From assembly GCA_017303555.1 (NCBI GenBank), contig JAFLCN010000027.1, positions 1 to 51,062 of the forward strand: 51,062 nucleotides of DNA, given 5' to 3'. This stretch comes from Planctomycetota bacterium. GTDB lineage: Bacteria > Planctomycetota > Phycisphaerae > Phycisphaerales > UBA1924. The position numbers and the translations under genes are program-made. The first letter of the stretch is position 1, and each line of letters begins with the position of its first letter. This document shows, piece by piece, positions 8,586 to 15,067 of the stretch. A model generated the notes under the pieces. It saw only the letters and a list, made by a program, of their open reading frames with translations. It ran no database searches and had not been told where the DNA came from.

Positions 8586-8613
8586 TGATGCCGGATGCCC
8601 GATGCCCGATGCC
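8586..8613 (+). repeat. Heptamer array A-right (TGATGCC family, 4 units)
   Basis: Four 7-nt units, TGATGCC, GGATGCC, CGATGCC, CGATGCC, are the reverse complement family of array A-left; 24 of 28 positions can pair. The array ends 11 nt before the second clpP start codon and takes the place where a Shine-Dalgarno would sit. The 87-nt spacer 8499-8585 has no recognised gene. Confidence 0.9.
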
Positions 8614-8624
8614 TTCTTCAAACT

Positions 8625-9254
8625 ATGTCAGGCCACCTTGTTCCCATCGTCATTGAAAAGTCCGCCAAGGGCGAACGCGCGTACGACATCTACTCGCGGC
8701 TGCTGAAGGACCGCATTATTTTTCTGGGCGGCCCGGTGGATGATGACATCGCGAATCTGATTGTCGCGCAGATGCTGTTCCTCGCGAATGAGGACCCGAA
8801 GCACGACATTCACTTGTATGTGAACAGCCCGGGCGGCAGCGTGAGCGCGGGACTGGGCATCATCGACACGATGAAGTTCGTGCAGTGCGATGTGGCGACG
8901 TACATCATCGGGCAGGCGGCGAGCATGGGCTCGCTGATCGCGACCAGCGGCACGAAGGGCAAGCGGTTCACGCTGACCAATGCACGCAACCTGATGCACC
9001 AGCCGCTGCTCTCGGGGGTGATGGAAGGGCAGGCGACCGACCTCGAGATCGAGGCGCGCGAGATGCTGCGGATCCGCGACCGGCTGTACCAGATCTACAG
9101 CAACGCGACGGGCAAATCGACGGACGACATCGCGAAGCACTGCGACCGCAACAAGTGGCTCGATGAAGCCGAGATGCTCGAGTACGGGCTGGTGGACAAG
9201 GTGCTGACGCGCATGCCGATGCCGACGGGGCCGCGGCAGCGAGATGATGAGTGA
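8625..9254 (+). CDS. clpP: ATP-dependent Clp protease proteolytic subunit (second copy)
   Basis: This 209-residue ClpP is the more canonical of the pair: N-terminal LVPIVIEKSAKGERAYDIYS, then YVNSPGGSV, catalytic Ser100 (IGQAASMGS), His125 (NLMHQP) and Asp174 (HCDRNKWLDEAE). The ATG at 8625 was chosen because the family N-terminus begins there; an ATG at 8595 would encode ten extra residues translated from a heptamer repeat. No Shine-Dalgarno precedes 8625. The first clpP is just upstream, so a bicistronic transcript is likely, with the inverted heptamer arrays between the two cistrons. A rho-independent terminator follows. Confidence 0.96.
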   Translation: MSGHLVPIVIEKSAKGERAYDIYSRLLKDRIIFLGGPVDDDIANLIVAQMLFLANEDPKHDIHLYVNSPGGSVSAGLGIIDTMKFVQCDVATYIIGQAASMGSLIATSGTKGKRFTLTNARNLMHQPLLSGVMEGQATDLEIEAREMLRIRDRLYQIYSNATGKSTDDIAKHCDRNKWLDEAEMLEYGLVDKVLTRMPMPTGPRQRDDE

Positions 9255-9277
9255 GTTGAATTGAAGTGAGATTCTCA

Positions 9278-9311
9278 GCCGCCCGGTGAAGAGCCGGGCG
9301 GTTTTTCTTTT
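9278..9311 (+). terminator. Rho-independent terminator after the clpP pair
   Basis: CCGCCCGG (9279-9286) and CCGGGCGG (9294-9301) form a GC-only stem with a 7-nt loop, followed at once by TTTTTCTTTT. It ends the clpP transcript 24 nt after the stop codon. Confidence 0.92.
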
Positions 9312-9352
9312 GTAGCGGAACGACCCGCCAGCAAAAAAAGAGGCAATTCGAT

Positions 9353-9784
9353 CTAGAAGCGATATTCGCGGTCTTCGATCGCGGCACAGGCGCAGGTCCA
9401 TAGTCCGCTCGAAACATCAAGCTGGCGAGCGGCCGCGATTTCAGCGAGCCATTCGCCCGGTGGACGGTTGGTGGCTTTCGCGAGCGCAGCCGCGGTGATC
9501 GAAGGCGCACGGCTCATTCCGGCGCTGCAGCAGACGAGTGTCGGCGTTTGCGAGCGGATGAATTCCGCGACTGCGTTGATCGCGGCGCGAAGCAGCCATG
9601 GCGGATTGTTCATTCCGTCGTGGAGCGGAAATCGGCAGACGACGAGTTCGCGGCTGAGCACGGCCGGAGGCTCGTTGACCGCGAGGTCGATGACGACAGC
9701 GATGCCGTGAGCGCGGATGCGTGGGGAATCGCGAGCCTCGAGGGCGTTGCCGATCCAAAGTTTGTGAGGAGTGACCTGCAGCAT
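9353..9784 (-). CDS. Dual-specificity-type protein phosphatase
   Basis: The 143-residue protein has the cysteine-dependent phosphatase signature C-x5-R: Cys86 to Arg92 in CSAGMSR, followed by APS as in dual-specificity phosphatases. A likely general-acid Asp56 lies in the LHDG loop. The N-terminal half (LWIGNALEARD, VVIDLA) fits the DSP fold. It probably removes phosphate from Ser/Thr/Tyr or from a phosphoinositide- or sugar-like substrate; the target is unknown. It stands alone, facing the clpP terminator, with the VOC gene divergent upstream. Confidence 0.82.
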   Translation of the reverse strand: MLQVTPHKLWIGNALEARDSPRIRAHGIAVVIDLAVNEPPAVLSRELVVCRFPLHDGMNNPPWLLRAAINAVAEFIRSQTPTLVCCSAGMSRAPSITAAALAKATNRPPGEWLAEIAAARQLDVSSGLWTCACAAIEDREYRF

Positions 9785-9895
9785 GTGAATTTCTTGGGGA
9801 TCTGCTCAAGAGAATGTTGATACCGAGAATCATTCGATCGTGCTTCGGCAAAGAAAGCCATTGGCGAACGTGCGGAAAACTCGTACGATCCACGC

Positions 9896-10378
9896 ATGCC
9901 GCAGATCAATGCATTTCTGACGTTCAACCACCAGGCCGAAGAGGCTGCCCGCTTCTACACCTCGGTCTTTCCGAACTCGAAGATCACGCGGGTGTCGCGG
10001 TATCCGGATCTTGGGCCCAAGTCGCCGTTCAAGACCGGGAGCGTGATGACGGTGGAGTTTGTGCTGGATGGGCGAGAATTCACGGCGCTCAATGGCGGTC
10101 CGCAGTTCACGTTCAATCAAGGCATTTCGATTTCGGTGATCTGCGAGACGCAGCAGCAAGTCGATGAGTACTGGAACAAGTTTGTCGCGGCGGGCGGCAA
10201 GCCGGTGGCGTGCGGGTGGATCACGGATCACTTTGGCGTATCGTGGCAGATCGACCCGAAAATTCTGATCGACATGGTTTCGGGTACGGACCCGGTGAAA
10301 TCGGCCAAGGCGATGGCCGCGATGATGACGATGGTCAAGATCGACAGCGAGCAGATCAAGCGGGCGGTGGCGGAGTAA
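9896..10378 (+). CDS. VOC-superfamily protein, PhnB-like
   Basis: The 160-residue protein matches the PhnB-like branch of the vicinal oxygen chelate superfamily: an N-terminal FLTFNHQAEEAARFY, FPNSKI, then VMTVEF, GREFTALNGGP, and a C-terminal half with DEYWNKFVAAGG, CGWITDHFGVSWQIDP. Members have paired beta-alpha-beta-beta-beta modules but most lack a proven reaction and are often misnamed 3-demethylubiquinone methyltransferases. The start at 9896 coincides with the beginning of the fold. No operon partner is evident; mnmE follows 36 nt downstream on the same strand. Confidence 0.88.
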   Translation: MPQINAFLTFNHQAEEAARFYTSVFPNSKITRVSRYPDLGPKSPFKTGSVMTVEFVLDGREFTALNGGPQFTFNQGISISVICETQQQVDEYWNKFVAAGGKPVACGWITDHFGVSWQIDPKILIDMVSGTDPVKSAKAMAAMMTMVKIDSEQIKRAVAE

Positions 10379-10414
10379 ATCGCGCTGGGGTCGCGGTGGT
10401 TCAACAATTGAACT

Positions 10415-11761
10415 GTGCAAACGGGAGACACGATCATCGCGTGCGCGACGGCGCCGGGGCTGGGAGCCCGGGCGGTTGTGCGGCTGAGCGGGCCGGCGGC
10501 GTTTGTCGTTGTCGATGAGAATTGCGGTGCCGCGGGGCGCGGCAGGGGTGTGCGAGCGGCGCGGTGGCGGATGGGAGCGGGCGTCGAGGTGCCTTGCTTG
10601 ATTGCGTTGTTTCCGGGGCCTCGGAGCTACACGGGGGAGGATGTTGTCGAGATCGCGATGCCGGGGAATCCGACGCTTGTGGAACGCGTAATCGCGAGCG
10701 CGATTGGTGCGATTGCGGGCATCCGGTTGGCGGGGCCGGGCGAGTTCACGGCGCGGGCGTATCTGAACGAGCGGTTGACGCTGGCGCAGGCGGAGGGCGT
10801 TGCTTCACTCATCGCGGCGCAGAGCGAGAGTGAACTTGTTGAGGCAAAGCGGCTGCTCTCCGGAGAGCGGGGCGCGATGTATCGCGCATTCGCGGATGAA
10901 GCGATGACGCTGCTTGCGCTTGTTGAAGCGGGTATTGATTTTACCGATCAGGAAGATGTGGTGGCGATTTCGGGGGCGGATCTGAAGCGTCGCGCTGCCG
11001 GATTGGCCACGCAGATCGAAGGCGTGCTGGGAAACGCGGCCGGAGAGGAAGCCAGGAGCGAGCTGCCGCGGGTGGCGCTGGCGGGCGTTCCGAATGCGGG
11101 CAAGAGCACGCTGTTCAATGTGTTGCTTGGTCGCAGGCGTGCCGTGGTTTCGGATGAAGCGGGCACGACGCGCGATGTGCTGGAAGAGAAATTGGATCTG
11201 TCGCGCGATATCCCGGGCGGGAGCGAGGTGATCCTTTGCGATACGCCGGGCGTGGCGGACGAAGCGGCGGGAATGATCGATGCGCAGGCTCAGGCGATGA
11301 GCCGGGAGTTTCTTGCTTCGACAGATGTTGTTCTGTGGTGCGATCCGACCGGGCGGTTTGAGGGTGGAATGGAGGCCGTGCCGGGGGGCCGGGTGATTCG
11401 CGTGCGAACGAAGGCGGACTTGCCTCACGGGCGAACGGCTGAGGGAGCGATCGAGGTGTCGGCGCTGGATGGGTTTCATGTGCCGTCGCTCCGCCGTGCG
11501 ATCGCAGATGCGGCATGGGGGAGGGCCTTTGTGGAGGCCGGGGGCGTGCTGCCGCGGCATCGAAGGGCTTTGCGAGGTGCAGGAGCGGAACTGCGGGCGA
11601 TCGAGGCGGAAGTTGGGGGCGGGGGGCAGAACATTCCCGAACCGGAACTCGCGGCAGGCCGGCTTCGGGCGGTTCTGGATTGCCTGGGAGAGTTGACGGG
11701 ACGGATGACTCCCGACGATGTAATCGGACGTGTGTTTGCGACGTTTTGCGTGGGGAAGTGA
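10415..11761 (+). CDS. mnmE: tRNA modification GTPase MnmE
   Basis: MnmE, with MnmG, makes the cmnm5 modification on the wobble uridine of certain tRNAs. The 448-residue protein has the N-terminal formyl-THF-binding domain (GDTIIACATAPG, AVVRLSGP, SYTGEDVVEI), the helical domain, an inserted G domain with the P-loop GVPNAGKST, DTPG and TKAD, and the diagnostic C-terminal Cys-x-Gly-Lys (FCVGK). Start is GTG at 10415. G4 is TKAD instead of NKxD, a tolerated change. MnmG is not in this window. Confidence 0.96.
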   Translation: MQTGDTIIACATAPGLGARAVVRLSGPAAFVVVDENCGAAGRGRGVRAARWRMGAGVEVPCLIALFPGPRSYTGEDVVEIAMPGNPTLVERVIASAIGAIAGIRLAGPGEFTARAYLNERLTLAQAEGVASLIAAQSESELVEAKRLLSGERGAMYRAFADEAMTLLALVEAGIDFTDQEDVVAISGADLKRRAAGLATQIEGVLGNAAGEEARSELPRVALAGVPNAGKSTLFNVLLGRRRAVVSDEAGTTRDVLEEKLDLSRDIPGGSEVILCDTPGVADEAAGMIDAQAQAMSREFLASTDVVLWCDPTGRFEGGMEAVPGGRVIRVRTKADLPHGRTAEGAIEVSALDGFHVPSLRRAIADAAWGRAFVEAGGVLPRHRRALRGAGAELRAIEAEVGGGGQNIPEPELAAGRLRAVLDCLGELTGRMTPDDVIGRVFATFCVGK

Positions 11762-11912
11762 GGCGTAGGGCGGCGCAGGACGGGTGAATTTCTTGACAGA
11801 AGTTTGTCGGTGCCAACCTGATGAACTTGATCGCTTCGGAGGATCGGGGCCGATACAGTTTGGGGTGAGACCGGGGATCGCGTGCGGGTTGGAAGCCCGT
11901 GGAGGTCAGTCG

Positions 11913-12275
11913 ATGAGCGATCGGGTTGTGAATCAGAGCACGGAAAGCCAGACTCCCTCGGCGGCGGATGCTGCCGGCGAGGGGCGTGTCGCGGTTGCGG
12001 AGAAGCCGGCACCGGCGAAAACCCGCGGGCCTGTGGATGCGCTGCCCCCGTTCAAGGTGCTTCTGCACAACGACTCGGTGAACACCATCGAGCATGTGGT
12101 GGACTCGATCATCGAGTTGACGCCCTTGGATCACGGGCGGGCTGTGGAAGTGACGCTCGAGGCGAATTCGTCGGGCGTGGCACTCGTGCTCGTGACGCAC
12201 CAGGAACGAGCGGAGTTGTATCGCGATCAGTTTCAGACGAAGAAACTGACGGTGACGATCGAATCTGGTGAGTGA
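11913..12275 (+). CDS. clpS: ATP-dependent Clp protease adaptor ClpS
   Basis: ClpS delivers N-degron substrates to ClpA/ClpC-ClpP. The 120-residue product has a disordered N-terminal tail followed by the ClpS core: PPFKVLLHNDSVNT, HVVDSIIELTPLDHGRA, and HQERAELYRDQF. The ATG at 11913 is chosen for its GGAGG seven bases upstream; the frame is open further upstream to 11784 but with unconserved sequence. In this core the second conserved His region is partly changed (THQERAELYRDQ against the usual HxxGxAVxxxG), typical of planctomycete ClpS-like proteins. A tandem 12-bp repeat begins within the last codons. Confidence 0.9.
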   Translation: MSDRVVNQSTESQTPSAADAAGEGRVAVAEKPAPAKTRGPVDALPPFKVLLHNDSVNTIEHVVDSIIELTPLDHGRAVEVTLEANSSGVALVLVTHQERAELYRDQFQTKKLTVTIESGE

Positions 12276-12319
12276 TTTGGCGAGTGATCGGGCGAGCGGT
12301 GGGGCGAGTGGTGGGGCGG
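12267..12319 (+). repeat. 12-bp tandem repeat across the clpS stop codon
   Basis: Four 12-nt units related to GGCGAGTGATCG / GGCGAGTGGTGG run without gaps from 12267 to 12314, with a partial fifth unit. The first unit contains the clpS stop codon. No function is apparent; slippage-type expansion is likely. Confidence 0.8.
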
Positions 12320-12396
12320 AAGGCGACCCCGGGGCGGGAATGGCCGGCCGATAAACGGATCGCGTCCGGAAAGAACCAACAGGGAATACGAATCGG

Positions 12397-12426
12397 CGGC
12401 GTGCCACACGGCACGCCGTTTTTCTT
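12397..12426 (+). terminator. Rho-independent terminator after clpS
   Basis: CGGCGTGCC (12397-12405) pairs perfectly with GGCACGCCG (12410-12418) around ACAC and is followed by TTTTTTCTT. It closes the clpS transcript. Confidence 0.93.
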
Positions 12427-12555
12427 GGCTTTCTGAGAATGCAAGGCGGCGCACAGCGGATTGGTGGAGCGATCGTTGCGGCGGAGCGCCGGCGTGTGGA
12501 TTTTGGGGATTCGGGGGTCAAGCGGTCGAGCGTGCGGTCGATGCAGGAGGACCCG

Positions 12556-12614
12556 CCGGCGGCCTTCGCCGGTGGATCACCCAGACACGGCGATGCGCTC
12601 GCGGGCGCCGTGTC
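12556..12614 (+). promoter_or_regulatory. Two consecutive hairpins in the leader of the GspE-N gene
   Basis: CCGGCG/CGCCGG (12556-12561 and 12567-12572) and GACACGGCG/CGCCGTGTC (12584-12592 and 12606-12614) are perfect inverted arms one after the other. They lie 40-100 nt before the start at 12655. No known riboswitch class was recognised. Confidence 0.35.
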
Positions 12615-12654
12615 GGTCCCCGCGCTCGCTTTGCGACTGGGCGGGGAGGTGTGC

Positions 12655-13134
12655 ATGGTTCTCAGGCTTGGCGATCTACTGGTGCGGCAGGGCGTTCTCA
12701 CCGAGCAGCAGGTGGAGGACATTCTGATCGAGCAGCGTGCGGTTGGCCGCCCTTTCGGGGAGCTGGCCGAGCGGCTGTTCGGCGTTTCGCCCCAGGATGT
12801 GGAGCGGGCGTGGGCCGAGCAGTATTCGCAGATCGCGGGTGAGTACAGCCTGCACGCGGCGCGGTTCGAGAGCGATGCGCTGGCGAGCATCACCGCCCGC
12901 CAGGCGTGGCAGTTCCGCGTCTTGCCCGTGCGTTTCAGCGGGGATGAACTGACGGTCTGCACGACGAAAGACCATTTGGCCAGGGCGCTGCGGTTTGTGG
13001 GTTGGAAGATCCAGAGCCCGTGCCACTTTGTGCTTGCGGGGCCTGAAGAACTGGCGCAGGGGCTGATGAAGCATTTCCCGCTTGCCGGGGCGAGCGTGGG
13101 GATGGTGACGGGGAAGACGATCGGGGCGGTGTAA
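12655..13134 (+). CDS. Stand-alone GspE/PilB N-terminal (MshEN-type) domain protein
   Basis: The 159-residue protein opens with LGDLLVRQGVLTEQQVEDIL and continues with VGRPFGELAERLFGVS, which is the helical N-terminal domain of type II secretion/type IV pilus assembly ATPases (GspE_N/MshEN). The ATPase domain is absent: there is no Walker A. The start at 12655 is supported by GGGGAGG about 6 nt upstream. In MshE-type proteins this domain can bind c-di-GMP, and a diguanylate cyclase lies about 5 kb downstream, but whether this copy binds the nucleotide cannot be read here. Stand-alone copies are frequent in Planctomycetota. The rimO gene follows after a heptamer array. Confidence 0.75.
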   Translation: MVLRLGDLLVRQGVLTEQQVEDILIEQRAVGRPFGELAERLFGVSPQDVERAWAEQYSQIAGEYSLHAARFESDALASITARQAWQFRVLPVRFSGDELTVCTTKDHLARALRFVGWKIQSPCHFVLAGPEELAQGLMKHFPLAGASVGMVTGKTIGAV

Positions 13135-13136
13135 AT

Positions 13137-13178
13137 ACCGATTTCGGATTTGGGATTTCGGATTGCGGAATTGGGATG
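13137..13178 (+). repeat. Heptamer array B (TCGGATT family, 6 units)
   Basis: Six adjacent 7-nt units, ACCGATT, TCGGATT, TGGGATT, TCGGATT, GCGGAAT, TGGGATG, begin three bases after the stop codon of the GspE-N gene. They end 57 nt before the rimO start. No inverted partner was found nearby. Confidence 0.88.
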
Positions 13179-13235
13179 CGATCTCGCCGCGAAGGCGGCC
13201 CATGTTCGGACCCAAGTCCCCTCCAATAATCCTCC

Positions 13236-14942
13236 GTGCCCAAAGTCGCAGCGAAAAAGCGGAAATCGGACGCTGTCCGATCGGTGTCTCTCGTCAGCCT
13301 CGGCTGCCCGAAGAATCTCGTGGACAGCGAGAAGATGCTCGGCATGCTCGCGGAGAGCGGCCTGGCGCCGGTGAGCTACGACCCGACGGATGAGAACTCG
13401 GTGTTTCAGGGCGCCGATGCGGTCGTCATCAACACCTGCGGGTTCTTGGAAGCGTCGAAGGATGAATCGCTGCAGGTGATCCAGGAAGCGATCCGCGAGA
13501 AGGAAAAAGGCAACATCAAGCGCGTGGTGGTCGCGGGATGTCTTGTCCAGCGGCATCGCGCGAAGATGCTGGAGTGGGCGCCGGGCATCGACGCGATGGT
13601 GGGCGTGTTCGATCGCGACAAGATCGTTGAGGCAGTGGTCGGGACGCAGGCGGTGGTTGCGCGTGCGGGGTCGATGAAGGAAGCTTCCGACGGGCCGAAG
13701 TACTGGATCGCGGCCAACGCGCTCGCGGCGGCGAAGGCTCGCGACATGAGCGTGACGGGGTTGACCGTCAACGGCAAAGACGGCAAGGGCATCGGCTATT
13801 TTGAAGATGATTCAGCGCGATTGCGCCTGACGCCCCGGCATTACGCGTACCTGCGCATCAGCGAAGGGTGCAATCAGAACTGTGCGTTCTGCACGATCCC
13901 GAGCATCCGCGGCAAGATGCGGAGCAAGCCGCTGGATCGGATTGTCGAAGAGGCACGCGAGCTGATTAACGACGGCGCGTTTGAGTTGCTTTTGATCGGG
14001 CAGGACACGACGAGCTACGGCGACGATATCGGGCTGGGGCTGACAGCGAAAAGTGAGAAGCGAAAAGCGAACAGCGGGACGGACTTCTCGGCCTACGGCG
14101 GGCTGCCAACTCTTTTGCAGGCGCTGTCGGAAACGATGGACGACGCGAATCACGGGCAGGGCTGGCTGCGGCTGATGTACGCGTATCCGACGAATTTCAG
14201 CGATCCGATCATCGAGGCGTTTGCAAGCCTGGCGAGCAAGGGGCGGCTGCTGCCGTACCTCGATATTCCGCTGCAGCACGCGAGCGATCGAGTCCTCGAA
14301 TTGATGAAGCGGAACGTCACGAAGAAGCAGCAAGGGAACGTGATCAAGAAGCTGCGCGAGAAGACGCCGGGGATGTCGGTGCGGACGACGTTCATCAGCG
14401 GGTTCCCGGGCGAGACGGAGAGCGACCACAAGCAGTTGCTCGAGTTCATCGAAGAGATGGATTTCGAGGCGGTGGGCGTGTTTGAGTACAGCCACGAGGC
14501 GGGAACCGTCGCGGGGACGATGGAAGAGGATCGCAAACTGGCGGTTCCCCAGGAAGTGAAGACGCGCCGGCGGAACGAAGTGATGGAGCTTCAGCAGAAG
14601 CTCGCTTTCGCGAAGGCAGAGAAGATGGCGAAGGGCTTCGACGAGAAGAACCCCGAGGCGTCGATCCGCAAGGGCGCGACGGTGCTGGATGTGGTGATCG
14701 ATGCGGGACTCCGGACCAGTGGCCAGAAGACCAGCGGCGTGGGGGCGGGCGGACGGCTGTATCAGGGCCGCACGCGGTTCCAGGCTCCGCAGATTGACGC
14801 TGTCACGTACGTGCAGTCCCGAGACAAGCTGGCCTCGGGCGAGGTCGTCCGGTGCGTGGTGGTGGGAAGCGATGGGTACGACCTGATTGCCAAGCCGGTC
14901 ACGGAAATCGAGAAGCGGGTGGGGCTCAAGGTCCTGCGGTAA
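13236..14942 (+). CDS. rimO: Ribosomal protein S12 methylthiotransferase RimO
   Basis: RimO adds a methylthio group to an Asp of ribosomal protein S12, using two [4Fe-4S] clusters. The N-terminal cluster cysteines are Cys24 (SLGCPKNLVDSE, the RimO hallmark), Cys68 (NTCGF) and Cys102 (AGCLVQ). The radical-SAM cysteines are Cys212, Cys216 and Cys219 (CNQNCAFC). A TRAM-type RNA-binding region follows at the C-terminus. At 568 residues it is about 120 longer than usual: there is an extra segment at about 140-190, a heptamer-repeat insert at about 270-281, and a longer C-terminal part. Start is GTG at 13236 with no clear Shine-Dalgarno. ftsW starts 125 nt downstream. Confidence 0.96.
   Translation: MPKVAAKKRKSDAVRSVSLVSLGCPKNLVDSEKMLGMLAESGLAPVSYDPTDENSVFQGADAVVINTCGFLEASKDESLQVIQEAIREKEKGNIKRVVVAGCLVQRHRAKMLEWAPGIDAMVGVFDRDKIVEAVVGTQAVVARAGSMKEASDGPKYWIAANALAAAKARDMSVTGLTVNGKDGKGIGYFEDDSARLRLTPRHYAYLRISEGCNQNCAFCTIPSIRGKMRSKPLDRIVEEARELINDGAFELLLIGQDTTSYGDDIGLGLTAKSEKRKANSGTDFSAYGGLPTLLQALSETMDDANHGQGWLRLMYAYPTNFSDPIIEAFASLASKGRLLPYLDIPLQHASDRVLELMKRNVTKKQQGNVIKKLREKTPGMSVRTTFISGFPGETESDHKQLLEFIEEMDFEAVGVFEYSHEAGTVAGTMEEDRKLAVPQEVKTRRRNEVMELQQKLAFAKAEKMAKGFDEKNPEASIRKGATVLDVVIDAGLRTSGQKTSGVGAGGRLYQGRTRFQAPQIDAVTYVQSRDKLASGEVVRCVVVGSDGYDLIAKPVTEIEKRVGLKVLR
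14043..14077 (+). repeat. Heptamer array C inside rimO (5 units)
   Basis: Five 7-nt units, ACAGCGA, AAAGTGA, GAAGCGA, AAAGCGA, ACAGCGG, lie within the rimO coding sequence. They encode the hydrophilic stretch TAKSEKRKANSG between the conserved QDTTSYGDD motif and the next helix, a surface loop in RimO. The reading frame is kept. Confidence 0.88.
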
Positions 14943-15067
14943 GCGGTCATTGTGGCGGCAATTACAGGAAGCACGGCGAAGAAGTCGATACTCTGCCAAT
15001 CGAGCCCCGCGCGGCCCGAGGTCGAGCCGCGCCCGGGGATTCGAACTTGGGATGGATCCCGCAGTTC

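Larger units (their letters stand above)
12276..12654. other. Intergenic region between clpS and the GspE-N protein gene
   Basis: This gap holds the rest of the 12-bp repeat, the clpS terminator, and two consecutive hairpins before the next start. The open frame upstream of 12655 continues back to 12439 but its translation is low-complexity and looks non-coding. Confidence 0.5.

Noticed and set aside
8471..8613. CRISPR-like reading of the short repeats between clpP genes
   Set aside because: Units are 7 nt, contiguous and inverted, with no spacers of constant length and no cas genes.
12439..12654. N-terminal extension of the GspE-N protein
   Set aside because: The domain starts right after the ATG at 12655, which has its own GGGGAGG; the upstream translation is unconserved-looking and crosses two hairpins.
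11115..13556. Long minus-strand open frame across mnmE, clpS and the GspE-N gene
   Set aside because: It runs antisense to several well-supported genes and through two terminators, with Pro/Arg/Ser-rich translation and no recognisable domain.
15035..15060. GGGATTCGAAC resembling a tRNA T-loop on the minus strand
   Set aside because: The flanking bases do not form a five-base T-stem, and no anticodon or acceptor stems could be placed.
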